Below, one piece after another: positions 34,351-43,308 of a DNA stretch of 64,000 nucleotides. Made by a program: the position numbers and the translations under genes. The stretch spans positions 90,344-154,343 of the forward strand of contig CAKUTF010000001.1 in the NCBI GenBank assembly GCA_934691725.1. The letters are read 5' to 3'. The notes under the pieces were generated by a model. It searched no databases and was not told where the DNA came from. It worked only from the letters and a program-made list of their open reading frames with translations. Every line of letters starts with the position of its first letter. The stretch's first letter is position 1. Source of the DNA: an uncultured Fibrobacter sp. Its GTDB lineage: Bacteria; Fibrobacterota; Fibrobacteria; Fibrobacterales; Fibrobacteraceae.

Positions 34351-36060
34351 TCACCATTTGGCGGCAAGTTCCGCCGGGCATTCCACTTCCACGTAAGTAT
34401 GCCTTGGATTTGTGCTTGCCGCATTCATCCAAGTCGCCATGAATAGGCACCCTTCTTTCGCTTGCGGCTTGTTCGCATATTCCCGATTGCAGCTTTCCAC
34501 CAGGCAGGATTTAATCTTTGCATCTCCGCCGCCAGCCTTTTCACAGGTAGCGAGCAATCCGCCGTACTGTTCCCCCGCGCAGGAAAGCCCCATCACACCG
34601 CAGCCATTGTATTTGCCAACGCCGCCGCCGGGAATCATAATGTCAAACTGGCCTCCGTTTACGTCATAGCCGATATTGCTCGACATGACGATGAGCTTTT
34701 TGCCTTTCAGCGCCCTAGAACGCGCATTCGTACCGTCTTTGCCTTCTCCGGTAAAGGTAAGCATAAAGCAACGGCCACAGTCGTTTTCTCCACCAGGGGT
34801 TGCCGCAAAGGCATAGGCTACCTGGTCGTTGATGATTTGCGGAATCTGGCTCAGGCACGTTCCTGCCGTTCCGCCTTCACACGCCGATGTTTCGTCCGCA
34901 CCGGCCAAGGAACCGTCCGCATGGCAAGTTCTCGTCGGCGTTGTAGCCGGACCACCCTTGCCGTTCCACGCACAATGGGGTTTGCAGCTGTCCCAATAGC
35001 GCGTTGCGTATCCAGACCCTGATTTTCCGCCGGAAACAACTTTAATGTTGGGAGCCGCCCCGCCCGAAACCGAACTGCTCGACTTTGCCGATGAACTGGA
35101 ACGCGCCACAACCTGCGCACTCGACGAAGACCTGACCGAGCTGCTAGAACGCTCCACCGAGACGCTCGAAGAACTTTTCACGGAAACGTTTCCGACATGC
35201 AGCGCAACCGTATATTCCTTTCCGTCGATCGTCAGCTTGTCGCTCGTGCTTCCCTCCTGAAACCAATTGGGAACTGTTCCCGAAATCGTATAGGTTCCCT
35301 TGTCCCTGTCATAGTTCATCGTCAGGAAATGCAGGTTCCAGGAACGGGTCGGTTCAGAAGCGACTCCGCTAAAGACAATCGTCTCGATGGTCTGCCCCTT
35401 TTGCACGTTTTGCACAAGGCTTCCCGTCACGTTTCCCGGCTGGACGCTCGCAGAAGACGTCGGGAGAACCTGGGCGGAACTCGAAGAACCGATAACCGGA
35501 ATTTCCCCGGCAGAGGAAACCGGAATATCGATTTGTGCACTGGAAATACCCGGCACGTCAGGCCCGCTCGCCGAAGAAACGATCAGCGAATCCGGATTTT
35601 GCGGAATCGAAAGAGTGTCGTTTCCGGGAAGCGCAATGACATTGCCAGCCAGGTCAACAATCGAACCGTCGGCAAGGCGAATCGTCACCCGGTCTTCGGT
35701 CAGGTTTCCGATTAGCGTTCCGTTCAAGTCCGTCACGACACCGTTCTTATTGATGAGGTAACCTGCCGAAGAGAGCGAAGGCAAAAGAGTCGTATCACAG
35801 GCAAAAATCGGCGTCACTCCATCCGAGGCGCTCACCACTGTTCCGTCGGTGAGGAGCTGTCCCACGGCGATGCCGGTCGCTGCATCATAGACAATTCCCG
35901 TCGCCGGATCGATGGTAAATCCGCCAAGGTAATAGGGTAAATCCGCAACGGATGGTGACGGCGGAATGTCACCGCCGCCCGAAGCCGAGTTGGAATCGTC
36001 ACCGCAGTTCCACGCCAGAAGCGCGGATGCGGCAAGAAGAGCCAGGTAGTGTTTTTTCAT
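34351..36060 (-). CDS. GH45 endoglucanase lipoprotein with serine-rich linker
   Basis: 569 residues. Lipobox AWNC (Cys19). Residues 35-225 form an unusual module with repeated DGT/DPATG-type turns, ending in several SSA motifs. About 225-292 forms a beta domain (VFSGVASEP...GTVPNWF). A linker (295-332) of Ser runs separated by V, R, A or K follows, then a GH45 catalytic domain from about 345. The GH45 signature TRYWDSCKPHCAW carries the base D357; the acid corresponds to D473 in GGQFD and D466 matches the assisting Asp. It probably cleaves beta-1,4-glucan at the cell surface. It is the second gene of a two-gene unit, 68 nt after the other GH45. Confidence 0.92.
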   Translation of the reverse strand: MKKHYLALLAASALLAWNCGDDSNSASGGGDIPPSPSVADLPYYLGGFTIDPATGIVYDAATGIAVGQLLTDGTVVSASDGVTPIFACDTTLLPSLSSAGYLINKNGVVTDLNGTLIGNLTEDRVTIRLADGSIVDLAGNVIALPGNDTLSIPQNPDSLIVSSASGPDVPGISSAQIDIPVSSAGEIPVIGSSSSAQVLPTSSASVQPGNVTGSLVQNVQKGQTIETIVFSGVASEPTRSWNLHFLTMNYDRDKGTYTISGTVPNWFQEGSTSDKLTIDGKEYTVALHVGNVSVKSSSSVSVERSSSSVRSSSSAQVVARSSSSAKSSSSVSGGAAPNIKVVSGGKSGSGYATRYWDSCKPHCAWNGKGGPATTPTRTCHADGSLAGADETSACEGGTAGTCLSQIPQIINDQVAYAFAATPGGENDCGRCFMLTFTGEGKDGTNARSRALKGKKLIVMSSNIGYDVNGGQFDIMIPGGGVGKYNGCGVMGLSCAGEQYGGLLATCEKAGGGDAKIKSCLVESCNREYANKPQAKEGCLFMATWMNAASTNPRHTYVEVECPAELAAKW

Positions 36061-36128
36061 TTTTCGTCCTTCTGTTCGATGAAAACTTTACCACACACCA
36101 CCCGAAAATCCACATCAAAATCTTGTTA

Positions 36129-37637
36129 TTAGGGGCAGCCCGAATCCGTGCAATCCTTTGTTTCGAATGCGCCGCCCGTGTAGCCCGACCAATCGTCCTG
36201 CCAAGCGATATTCGTCTCTATTTCCGTATTGATCGTCGTCATATACTTATCGACCAGATACTTCGGGCATTCGACCTCTTCCCAGTTATACGTGGGATTG
36301 TCCGCCGCCATATACCATTCGGCAAACCATTTGCATCCGCGCAAAAGGTTCGGATGGTTCGGGAAAACGGCTTCGCACATATCGATAACGCATGTCTGGT
36401 ACTTGGCTAAAGCCGCATCATAGCCGAGCGTCTGCTGGCATGACGAAAGGAAACCGCCATAAGTAACGCCCAGCTGATCCTTTGTAACGCCGATCTGCGA
36501 AGAAAGCGCATCGAACTGCCCGACGCCGCCGCCCGGCACCATCATATCGAACTGGCCTTCTTCCACGTCATGTCCGATGTTCGAAGCCATCACGATCAAG
36601 TGTTTTCCCTTTAAAGCCTTGTGTGCCGCCTTGATGTTATTATCATGGTTTCCGCCGTTGAACTGCAAGTGGTAGCACTTTCCGCAACCCTTGGTTCCCG
36701 AACCCGGTCCCGCGACAAACGCATACGCCAAGGTATCGTTCACGGCGACAGGCGCCATATCCGTGCAGACAAAGGCGCCTCCAGTTCCACCGCCGCGTTC
36801 GTCGCTTTTACAGGCGCTGGTCGTTCCCTGGTAGCCTTTCCAATACTGTTGCACATTATAGCTGAGCGTCCAGGCGGGAATTTCAAAATCGTTGATATTG
36901 CAATTCCGCGCGGCACCGTGATCCGCCTTGTAAGCGGCGAGAGAACTCGTATCGACATTTCCAGGCCACGAACAGTGCGGCTTGCAAGCGTCCCAATAGC
37001 GGGAACTCCAACCGGTCTTTCCGTTACTCAAGATGTTTCCGTAATTCATAATTTCGTATCCGCTTGGATCCATTTCGCCGGAGCCAGAGATTTTCGCCGA
37101 ACTGGAACTTTCCACAATCGCGGCACTTGAACTCGAAGCGTCCTCGCCCGAAGAAATCGGAAGCGACGCCGAAGAGTTCGGATCCACGGTTTCCGAGGAG
37201 GTCGGCAGATCCGGATTTTCGCTCGAACTCGAGACATCGACCGCTCCCGGGATAAAGTTTCCGGTTTCGTCGATACGCCCTAGCGGACTTCCATCGACAG
37301 CGGTCACGAGGCAGTTTTTGTAAATGAGCTTTGTCCCGTCAAAGTAGGGCAAGAGAGACGCGTCGAGCGTCGCAATCGTCGCTCCGCTTGCGTCCAGAAT
37401 GTTTCCCGTCGCAAAATCAAAGGTCCCCACGGCATTCGTCCCGTCCGAAACCGAACCGTCCGCGTTGATAAAGTAGGCTCCCGTCCAAAGCGGAAGCGTT
37501 CCGTAGGCGGACAAATCGCATACCAACGGATCGCTCGAACTCGAAATTTCTGCCGGCGGATTGGACGAGGAATCATCACCGCAATTCCAGGCAAGGAGAC
37601 AGGCTGACGTCAGGACGCCCATTTTAAAAGCTTTCAT
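36129..37637 (-). CDS. GH45 endoglucanase lipoprotein
   Basis: 502 residues from ATG 37637 (MKAFKMGVLT), which has GAGG 7 nt upstream; open frame further upstream lacks one. Lipobox AWNC (Cys19). An N-terminal DGS/DGT-rich module like that of the neighbouring GH45 is followed by Ser-rich linkers, then the catalytic domain with SSRYWDACKPHCSW and HDVEEGQFD, so both catalytic Asp are kept. The catalytic domain has extra cysteines and a longer loop (residues 250-300) than fungal GH45, and about 25 extra C-terminal residues. Acts on cellulose at the outer surface (inferred). Confidence 0.93.
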   Translation of the reverse strand: MKAFKMGVLTSACLLAWNCGDDSSSNPPAEISSSSDPLVCDLSAYGTLPLWTGAYFINADGSVSDGTNAVGTFDFATGNILDASGATIATLDASLLPYFDGTKLIYKNCLVTAVDGSPLGRIDETGNFIPGAVDVSSSSENPDLPTSSETVDPNSSASLPISSGEDASSSSAAIVESSSSAKISGSGEMDPSGYEIMNYGNILSNGKTGWSSRYWDACKPHCSWPGNVDTSSLAAYKADHGAARNCNINDFEIPAWTLSYNVQQYWKGYQGTTSACKSDERGGGTGGAFVCTDMAPVAVNDTLAYAFVAGPGSGTKGCGKCYHLQFNGGNHDNNIKAAHKALKGKHLIVMASNIGHDVEEGQFDMMVPGGGVGQFDALSSQIGVTKDQLGVTYGGFLSSCQQTLGYDAALAKYQTCVIDMCEAVFPNHPNLLRGCKWFAEWYMAADNPTYNWEEVECPKYLVDKYMTTINTEIETNIAWQDDWSGYTGGAFETKDCTDSGCP

Positions 37638-37873
37638 TCTGAACCTCAAATCGATTTGTGGCACCAAGGCCGAATGTTCCCTAAAATACTCTCGAAATTC
37701 CAAATTCTCCCGTTTGAAAACAAAAAGTAGCCTTAAACTGTTCTAAAATCGTTCCCACAGAAAAGCGCCAAGTTTCCATCCAAACAAAATAAACGACCGT
37801 TCAACAGCAAAATCGGGCTTTTCGCCAAAATTTTCATTTTTTGACCAGAGCGTTTGTTATTTTATCCTATACT

Positions 37874-39364
37874 ATGAAACGGACCGTAACGATTTGTTTA
37901 CTTTTTGGGATTCTGCAGGCGGCAAGCGCAACGCCGCTATCGATTGACGAAGCCATCGCCATCGCCAAGCAAAAGAATCCCCAGCTAGTCGTGAACCGCA
38001 CCCACCTCGACAAGGCGGAAAGCCAAAAGACATCGGCGCGTTCCCTTTTTATGCCAAAGCTCACGCTTTCCGGCAAAGTAACCCGGATCAACGACCCGAT
38101 TACCATCGACCTTTCCCCGATTCGCTCCGCCATTCTCGGCTCAAATTACGCTTCGACATACGCGGCGACATACGGCGGACTGATGGCACCCTATGTTTCC
38201 TCGACCGACATGGCGGCAATCGCCGCGGCAGACGCCAAGGCCAAGGAATATGCCCAGAATGTCGCGGGAAACGGACAAACCCAGCTCGCTTCGCAGATTC
38301 CCGAAGACAAGTTTAAAATCAAGGTCCAGGACAAGCTCTTCTTCAACGCTTCCGCTACGGTTCTCTGGCCGATTTTTACCGGGGGGAAGATTTTTTCGGC
38401 ATACGCCGCCTCGACGGAAAACATCGAAGCGCAGAAGTCCGCCTACAGCATGGTCGAAAATACGGTCCTTTCCGAAATCTGCACGCGATACTTCAGCATG
38501 AGACTCGCCGAGGAAATGCTCACGCTCCGCACCGAAGCGTTCAAGACAATCGAAGAACACGTCAACCAGGCGAAGAAGCTCGAAGCGGGCGGCCAGATTT
38601 CCCGGGCTGAACGCCTGCGCGCCGAAGTCGCCCTCGTCGAAGCGATGACCGAAAAGGACAATGCCGAACGCGACCTTTCGCTCGCAAGGCTCGCTCTCGC
38701 CAACAGCCTAGGCGCAAACGACACGTCTCTCACCGCGACAACTTCCATCGAACCGGTCGAACTCGACAGGACGCTTGAAGACTACAAGAAGCGCGCTTCC
38801 GAAAACTACCCGGGAATCCGCCAGCTCGAGCAGGAAAAGAAACGAGCCGGCCGAGCCGTCACAGCGGCCCGCGGAGACTACTTCCCGACCGTCGCCCTTT
38901 TCGGCAAGAAGGAACTCTACACCAAGGATTTGACGATTCTCGAACCGGAATGGGCCGTAGGCGTCGCCATCGAATGGGACATTTTCCACGGCGGTGAAAC
39001 CGTCGGAAAAGTCGCCGAAGCAAAAGCGACCAAGCGTGAAGTCGAAAACATGCAGAACCAGGCAGTCCAGAATATTTCCCTTTTGGTCGAAAAAAGGTTC
39101 CGCGAATACGAACATGCAAAAAGCCAGCTCGAAACGCTCAAGAAGACAGAAGAACTCGCCAAGGAATCCCTCGAAGACCAGCAGAAAGCCTTTAACGCCG
39201 GCATGGGGACAAGCCTAGACGTAGTCGATGCGGAACTTTCCCTCGAACGCTTGCGGGTGGCGACGTTAAAAGCGAACTATGACGCGATGATGGCCCTCGT
39301 CGGGCTTCTCGAGACCTGCGGCGAAGTGGAAAACATCGGAAAATACCTGGAGAACAAAAAATGA
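37874..39364 (+). CDS. TolC-family outer membrane efflux protein
   Basis: 496 residues: signal peptide (TICLLFGILQAASA), then two OEP repeats. Each has the long alpha-helical hairpin typical of TolC, e.g. LSIDEAIAIAKQKNPQLVV and the later YPGIRQLEQEKKRAGRAV with NAGMGTSLDVVDAEL. Start is ATG 37874; no ribosome site is obvious. Its stop overlaps the next start as ATGA, so it is the first gene of a four-gene export operon. Confidence 0.93.
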   Translation: MKRTVTICLLFGILQAASATPLSIDEAIAIAKQKNPQLVVNRTHLDKAESQKTSARSLFMPKLTLSGKVTRINDPITIDLSPIRSAILGSNYASTYAATYGGLMAPYVSSTDMAAIAAADAKAKEYAQNVAGNGQTQLASQIPEDKFKIKVQDKLFFNASATVLWPIFTGGKIFSAYAASTENIEAQKSAYSMVENTVLSEICTRYFSMRLAEEMLTLRTEAFKTIEEHVNQAKKLEAGGQISRAERLRAEVALVEAMTEKDNAERDLSLARLALANSLGANDTSLTATTSIEPVELDRTLEDYKKRASENYPGIRQLEQEKKRAGRAVTAARGDYFPTVALFGKKELYTKDLTILEPEWAVGVAIEWDIFHGGETVGKVAEAKATKREVENMQNQAVQNISLLVEKRFREYEHAKSQLETLKKTEELAKESLEDQQKAFNAGMGTSLDVVDAELSLERLRVATLKANYDAMMALVGLLETCGEVENIGKYLENKK

Positions 39365-40350
39365 AACGAGTACCTGCCATTTTGATGTTGCTGATAATTG
39401 TCCTGCTTTTAGTCGCGGGATTCGGAGCGATTAAACATTTTGCGCTCGCTCCGCAGCCTGAATACCTGCAAGGACAAATCGAAGCTCGCCGTGTGATGGT
39501 CGCCGGAAAGCTTCCCGGACGCATCAGCGAATTTGCCGTGCGAGAAGGGGACAGCGTTTCAAAAGGCGAAATCATCGCCGAAATTTCAAGTCCGGAAGTC
39601 GAAGCAAAGAAAATGCAGGCAGACGGAGCCTACAAGGCGGCAAAGGCGCAGGCGAACAAGGCGAAAAACGGAGCGCGCGCAGAACAGATCAACGCGGCAA
39701 AGGCCGTGATGACCCGCGCCGAAGAAGCGGCAAAGCTCGCCAAGACGACTTACGAACGCGTCCAGAAGCTCTACGACGAAGGCGTACTCCCGGTCCAAAA
39801 GAGAGACGAAGCCGAAACGCAGATGAACGCGGCAAACGCCCAGGCGGAAGCCGCAAAGGCGCAATACACCGAAGCGATGAACGGAGCCCGCGCCGAAGAC
39901 AAGGCCGCGGCGAACGCGCTTGTGTTGCAGGCTAACGGAGCCAAGGCGGAAGTCAAGGCCTACCTCGACGAAACAAAAATCGTCGCGCCGATTTCCGGCG
40001 AAATCACGCTCAAGATTTCGGAAGAGGGAGAAGTCGTCGGAGCGGGAATGCCTATTGTCGCCATTACCGATTTAAAGGATGCGTGGGCGGTTTTCAACAT
40101 CCGAGAAGATGAACTCCGGGACATTTCCAAAGGAAAAAGCTTTGAACTCTATATTCCCGCGCTAGACAAGAACGTTTCGATGGAAGTCTATTACATCGCA
40201 AGTGCAGGCAGCTATGCCATCTGGAAAAGCAGCAAGGAGAGCGGAGGATTCGACCTGAAAACCTTTGAAATCCGCTTGCGGCCAAAGGCTCCCGTCGAAG
40301 GACTGCGCCCGGGAATGACTGCGCTCTGGAAACGTTCCTCGGAGAAATAA
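39361..40350 (+). CDS. HlyD-family periplasmic adaptor (membrane fusion) protein
   Basis: 329 residues: N-terminal membrane anchor (AILMLLIIVLLLVAGFGAI), a lipoyl half-domain (GKLPGRISEFAVREGDSVSKGEIIAEI), an Ala/Lys/Glu-rich helical hairpin (about 75-195) and the second lipoyl half (DETKIVAPISGEITLKISEEGEVVGAGMPI). It bridges the inner-membrane transporter and the TolC channel. Overlaps tolC by 4 nt. Confidence 0.93.
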   Translation: MKRVPAILMLLIIVLLLVAGFGAIKHFALAPQPEYLQGQIEARRVMVAGKLPGRISEFAVREGDSVSKGEIIAEISSPEVEAKKMQADGAYKAAKAQANKAKNGARAEQINAAKAVMTRAEEAAKLAKTTYERVQKLYDEGVLPVQKRDEAETQMNAANAQAEAAKAQYTEAMNGARAEDKAAANALVLQANGAKAEVKAYLDETKIVAPISGEITLKISEEGEVVGAGMPIVAITDLKDAWAVFNIREDELRDISKGKSFELYIPALDKNVSMEVYYIASAGSYAIWKSSKESGGFDLKTFEIRLRPKAPVEGLRPGMTALWKRSSEK

Positions 40351-40351
40351 G

Positions 40352-41485
40352 TTGGTCAAGAATTTTTGGGCAGCTTTCAAGAACGCATACGGTCGGTGGA
40401 ATCCCCCGATGGTCATTCTGCTGTTCATTTTTCCCGTCGGGCTTTGCCTCGGGATTCTTTCGCTCTTTTCGGCGGAAACGCCTAGCCACCTCGAAATCGG
40501 GGTTGTTGCGGAAAGCGGCGGAGACTTGCAGGGAAAGCTTTTGAGAGCGATCGATGCCACTCCAACGACAAGGCTTTCCAAACGCTGCAAGAGCATTTCG
40601 GAATGCGCAGCGGCCATGCGCAGCGGCGAAATTTACGCGTTTCTCCATATCCCGCCGGAACTTGAAAAGGATGCTCTCCGGTTGGAAACGCCGATTATTA
40701 CTGTCTATACCAACGGGCAGTCCCTGCTCACGAGCAAGCTCATTACGAACGATCTGCGGACCGCCATCGGGACACAAGGCGCACTGCTCGTCAAGAATAC
40801 CGTCATGCCGCCCGTCACGGCAGAGCTTCACATCGTCGGAAACCCTACCGGAAATTACGAGCGTTTTTTGGGAATCGGTCTTGTCACCGCCTTTTTCCAC
40901 GTCATCGCGATGATTTTCGGCGCCTATTTTTTCGCCTACCCGATTCGGGAAAAATGCGTCCGGGAATGGTTTAACGCTGCCGGAAATTCAACCGTCATCG
41001 CATTTTTCGGAAGGTTCCTGCCCGCGCTTCTCATTCTCGGAACGGAAATGGTCGGTTTGATGTTTCTTGCGAGAAGGGGAATGCCTGCGCTCCAGAAAAT
41101 CGATATAGCCGTTCTTGTCTGCGGCATCTACGCCATGGTCGGGACCTGCCTTGCCGCGGGAGCGGCCTTCGTCGGATTTATCGGGGAAATGCGCATCGCG
41201 CTGAGTTCCGCGGCGGTTGCCGGCGGACCGGCCTTCGCCTTTTGCGGGCAGACTTTCCCATTGTTTGCGATGCCGCTTGGACTTCGTGCCTGGGCCTTTG
41301 TACTGCCGATTACGCATTTTATGCAGCTCCAGTCGGCATTTTTTATCGGGCACATCGGAATCACCCGGGCTTTTCATTCGCTTGAAATCCTTTGCGGCGA
41401 ACTTCTATTCTGGATTTTGCTCGCCATCTTTACGCTCCGCATCCGAATCCCAAAAACCATCGAAAAGGAGCAAGCTGCGCTATGA
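40352..41485 (+). CDS. ABC-2 type transporter permease (first of two)
   Basis: 377 residues. N-terminal membrane helix after VKNFWAAFKNAYG, a large periplasmic domain (EIGVVAESGGDLQGKLLRAID...), then five C-terminal helices, the ABC2_membrane_3 layout of YhhJ-like permeases. Start is TTG at 40352, 1 nt after the hlyD stop, supported by GGAG 7 nt upstream. The stop overlaps the next start as ATGA. Confidence 0.85.
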   Translation: MVKNFWAAFKNAYGRWNPPMVILLFIFPVGLCLGILSLFSAETPSHLEIGVVAESGGDLQGKLLRAIDATPTTRLSKRCKSISECAAAMRSGEIYAFLHIPPELEKDALRLETPIITVYTNGQSLLTSKLITNDLRTAIGTQGALLVKNTVMPPVTAELHIVGNPTGNYERFLGIGLVTAFFHVIAMIFGAYFFAYPIREKCVREWFNAAGNSTVIAFFGRFLPALLILGTEMVGLMFLARRGMPALQKIDIAVLVCGIYAMVGTCLAAGAAFVGFIGEMRIALSSAAVAGGPAFAFCGQTFPLFAMPLGLRAWAFVLPITHFMQLQSAFFIGHIGITRAFHSLEILCGELLFWILLAIFTLRIRIPKTIEKEQAAL

Positions 41486-42705
41486 TGCACCGCATCGGAC
41501 AGTTTTTCCGCATCGCTCTCACGGAATGGAAAACGATGCTCCGCGATCCGGCCTGCATGCTGATCGTCGTCGTAGGCGTCGTCCTCTATTCGTTCTATTA
41601 TCCGTTTCCCTACATCCATGAAGTGGCGAACAAGGCTCCGGTCGCCATTGTCGATTTAGACCGTTCCGCCATGTCCCGCGAACTGATCCGGATGGCATCG
41701 TCCATGCAGGAAGATACCGTCGTCGCCGTTTACAGCAACGAACGCGACGCGGAACTCGCCCTGGCAAGCGAAGAAATCTACGGTTACATGAAAATTCCAA
41801 ATGGGATGGAAGCGGACCTCCGCAAGGGAAACAACGTCTCGGTCGGCGTCTATGCACACGGAGCGTTCATCCTTCTCTACGGAAATGTCGCCACGGCCTT
41901 CGCTACGGCAGCGGGAACCATGGGAGCGACCGTGCAGGTCAAGCGCATCGTCGCAAACGGCAAGAACCTCGCCGAAGCCAAAGCGATTCGCGATCCGATT
42001 CCCACGCGGTTCTTTCGGATGTTCAACCAGTCCGGCGGTTACGGCATTTACGCCGTCTCGGCGGTGCTGATGATCATCTTGCAGCAGACATGCCTCATCG
42101 GAATCGGCGTCATGGGCGGACCGCGCAAGAACAGGCACTTCCGTTTGCTAAAAGGTTGCAAAGAAACGGAAAATGCTCCACTGCTTTTGCGTTATTTCGG
42201 ACGATCCACGGCTTTCATTCTGCACTATCTCGCTGCGCTTTTCTTTTACAAGCTGGTGATTTACCACGTTTTTGATTTTCCCGACCGCGGAGACATATGG
42301 CTCGTCCTTGTATTCGGGATTTTTTTCTTCGGCGCGACTGTCAATATGGGAATGTGGATGGCGCAATTCTTTAAACACCGCGAAACGGCGCTTCTGTTTT
42401 TTGCCTGCGTCCCGATTCTCGTGCTGTTCGTTTCCGGCTTCAGCTGGCCCCAGGGAAACATGCCGGCATGGCTTCGCATTTGCGGAGCGTTCTTCCCTTC
42501 GACATACGCGATTCCCGCCTGGCTAAAAATCCAGAACATCGGAGCGTCCTTTTCCGAAGTCGCCCCAAATCTCCTCCGGCTGTTCGAGCAATCCGTTTTC
42601 TATCTAGTCCTCGGACTTTTGCACGCCAAGCGTCACGACCTGCTCTTGCCTCTTCTCGAAAAGCTTCGCCTCTTGCGGAGAAAGCGGATGCAAAAAAGGC
42701 GGTAG
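41482..42705 (+). CDS. ABC-2 type transporter permease (second of two)
   Basis: 407 residues starting MMHRIGQFFRIALTEWKTMLRDP. N-terminal helix, periplasmic domain (KAPVAIVDLDRSAMSRELIRM), then five or six helices ending with a basic tail. A YhhJ/YhgE-like half; with the preceding gene it could form a heterodimeric channel. No ATP-binding subunit is present in the operon, so the motor must be encoded elsewhere. Confidence 0.87.
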   Translation: MMHRIGQFFRIALTEWKTMLRDPACMLIVVVGVVLYSFYYPFPYIHEVANKAPVAIVDLDRSAMSRELIRMASSMQEDTVVAVYSNERDAELALASEEIYGYMKIPNGMEADLRKGNNVSVGVYAHGAFILLYGNVATAFATAAGTMGATVQVKRIVANGKNLAEAKAIRDPIPTRFFRMFNQSGGYGIYAVSAVLMIILQQTCLIGIGVMGGPRKNRHFRLLKGCKETENAPLLLRYFGRSTAFILHYLAALFFYKLVIYHVFDFPDRGDIWLVLVFGIFFFGATVNMGMWMAQFFKHRETALLFFACVPILVLFVSGFSWPQGNMPAWLRICGAFFPSTYAIPAWLKIQNIGASFSEVAPNLLRLFEQSVFYLVLGLLHAKRHDLLLPLLEKLRLLRRKRMQKRR

Positions 42706-42733
42706 TGGGCAGAACCACAGACGTCTATGTTTA

Positions 42734-42757
42734 GGGATTAGGGACGAGGGATTAGGG
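42734..42757 (+). repeat. G-quadruplex motif in R3
   Basis: GGG-ATTA-GGG-ACGA-GGG-ATTA-GGG, four G3 runs with exact 4-nt loops, created by the local 7-nt period. Confidence 0.75.
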
Positions 42758-42845
42758 AATAGTCCGCGGACATTTAAATTTTTGGGAAGCGGTAAGCGGA
42801 ACGTGGGACACGGGATTTCGAAACGAACCGTTTCTGCGCACTGTC

Positions 42846-42868
42846 ATTTCCAGGCTTGACCGGGGAAT
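42846..42868. repeat. REP-like palindrome, R3 copy
   Basis: ATTTCCAGG-CTTGA-CCGGGGAAT; two mismatches in the 9-bp arms relative to the perfect copies. Confidence 0.7.
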
Positions 42869-42987
42869 CCCCTTTAAGGAATGGGATTTGACAGGTTAGC
42901 GAGCTTGTCGAGATATTCAGAGCTTAGTTGAGAGAGCTTAGAGCTTAGAACTGTGGACGTCTAAGCTTAGTGTGCAGTGGTCAGAGT

Positions 42988-43029
42988 GCAGACGTTAAAC
43001 TTCCGAGATGCAAGAGCATAGATGTCTGC
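42988..43029. repeat. 42-bp element, R3 copy
   Basis: Starts GCAGACGTT and ends GATGTCTGC, so the ends are near-perfect inverted copies; core AAACTTCCGAGATGCAAGAG. Confidence 0.8.
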
Positions 43030-43308
43030 AAATCTCAGCTCTAAAATCTCAGCTCTAAGTTCTAACAATCCCTCATCCCTCTCACCGTGTCCATTGTCCC
43101 ATTCTAACCACTGACTCCTGTCTCCTGATTTCTCCTGCTAGCTATCCCACAATCAACTAAGCTCTCAGCTCTAAGCTCTGAAAACGGCTCGCTCAGCAGT
43201 CTAATCCCTAGTCCCTGACCACAGCTCGCTTAACAGTCAATTCCTCATTGCTAACTGCTCACTACCCACTGATTCCTCGTTTCCAAATCTCATTTCTAGA
43301 TTTTCGTC

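Larger units (their letters stand above)
42712..43300. repeat. Intergenic mosaic repeat tract R3
   Basis: About 590 bp without a gene. Contents in order: ACGTCTATG with heptads TTAGGGA/TTAGGGA/CGAGGGA/TTAGGGA, GAAACGAACCGTTTC, the REP-like palindrome, GGGATTTGACAGGTTAGCGAG, AGAGCTTAGTTGAGAGAGC, the 42-bp element, and long CTAAGTT/CTGATTT/CACTGAT-type heptads reaching to the start of the next gene. Confidence 0.85.

Noticed and set aside
34600..34650. The first GH45 has Asn in GVGKYNGC where its neighbour and fungal enzymes have Asp, suggesting a dead enzyme.
   Set aside because: By counting along the Humicola enzyme, the catalytic acid is the Asp of HFD (here GGQFD, kept) and not the Asp after GGGVG. 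Both catalytic Asp are present.
37868..37873. TATACT directly before the tolC ATG as its promoter.
   Set aside because: It touches the start codon, so transcription would begin inside the gene; the nearest TTGACC is 21 nt away, too far for a normal spacer.
42730..42760. TTAGGGA repeats as a telomere-like chromosome end.
   Set aside because: They are short, internal and flanked by genes on both sides.
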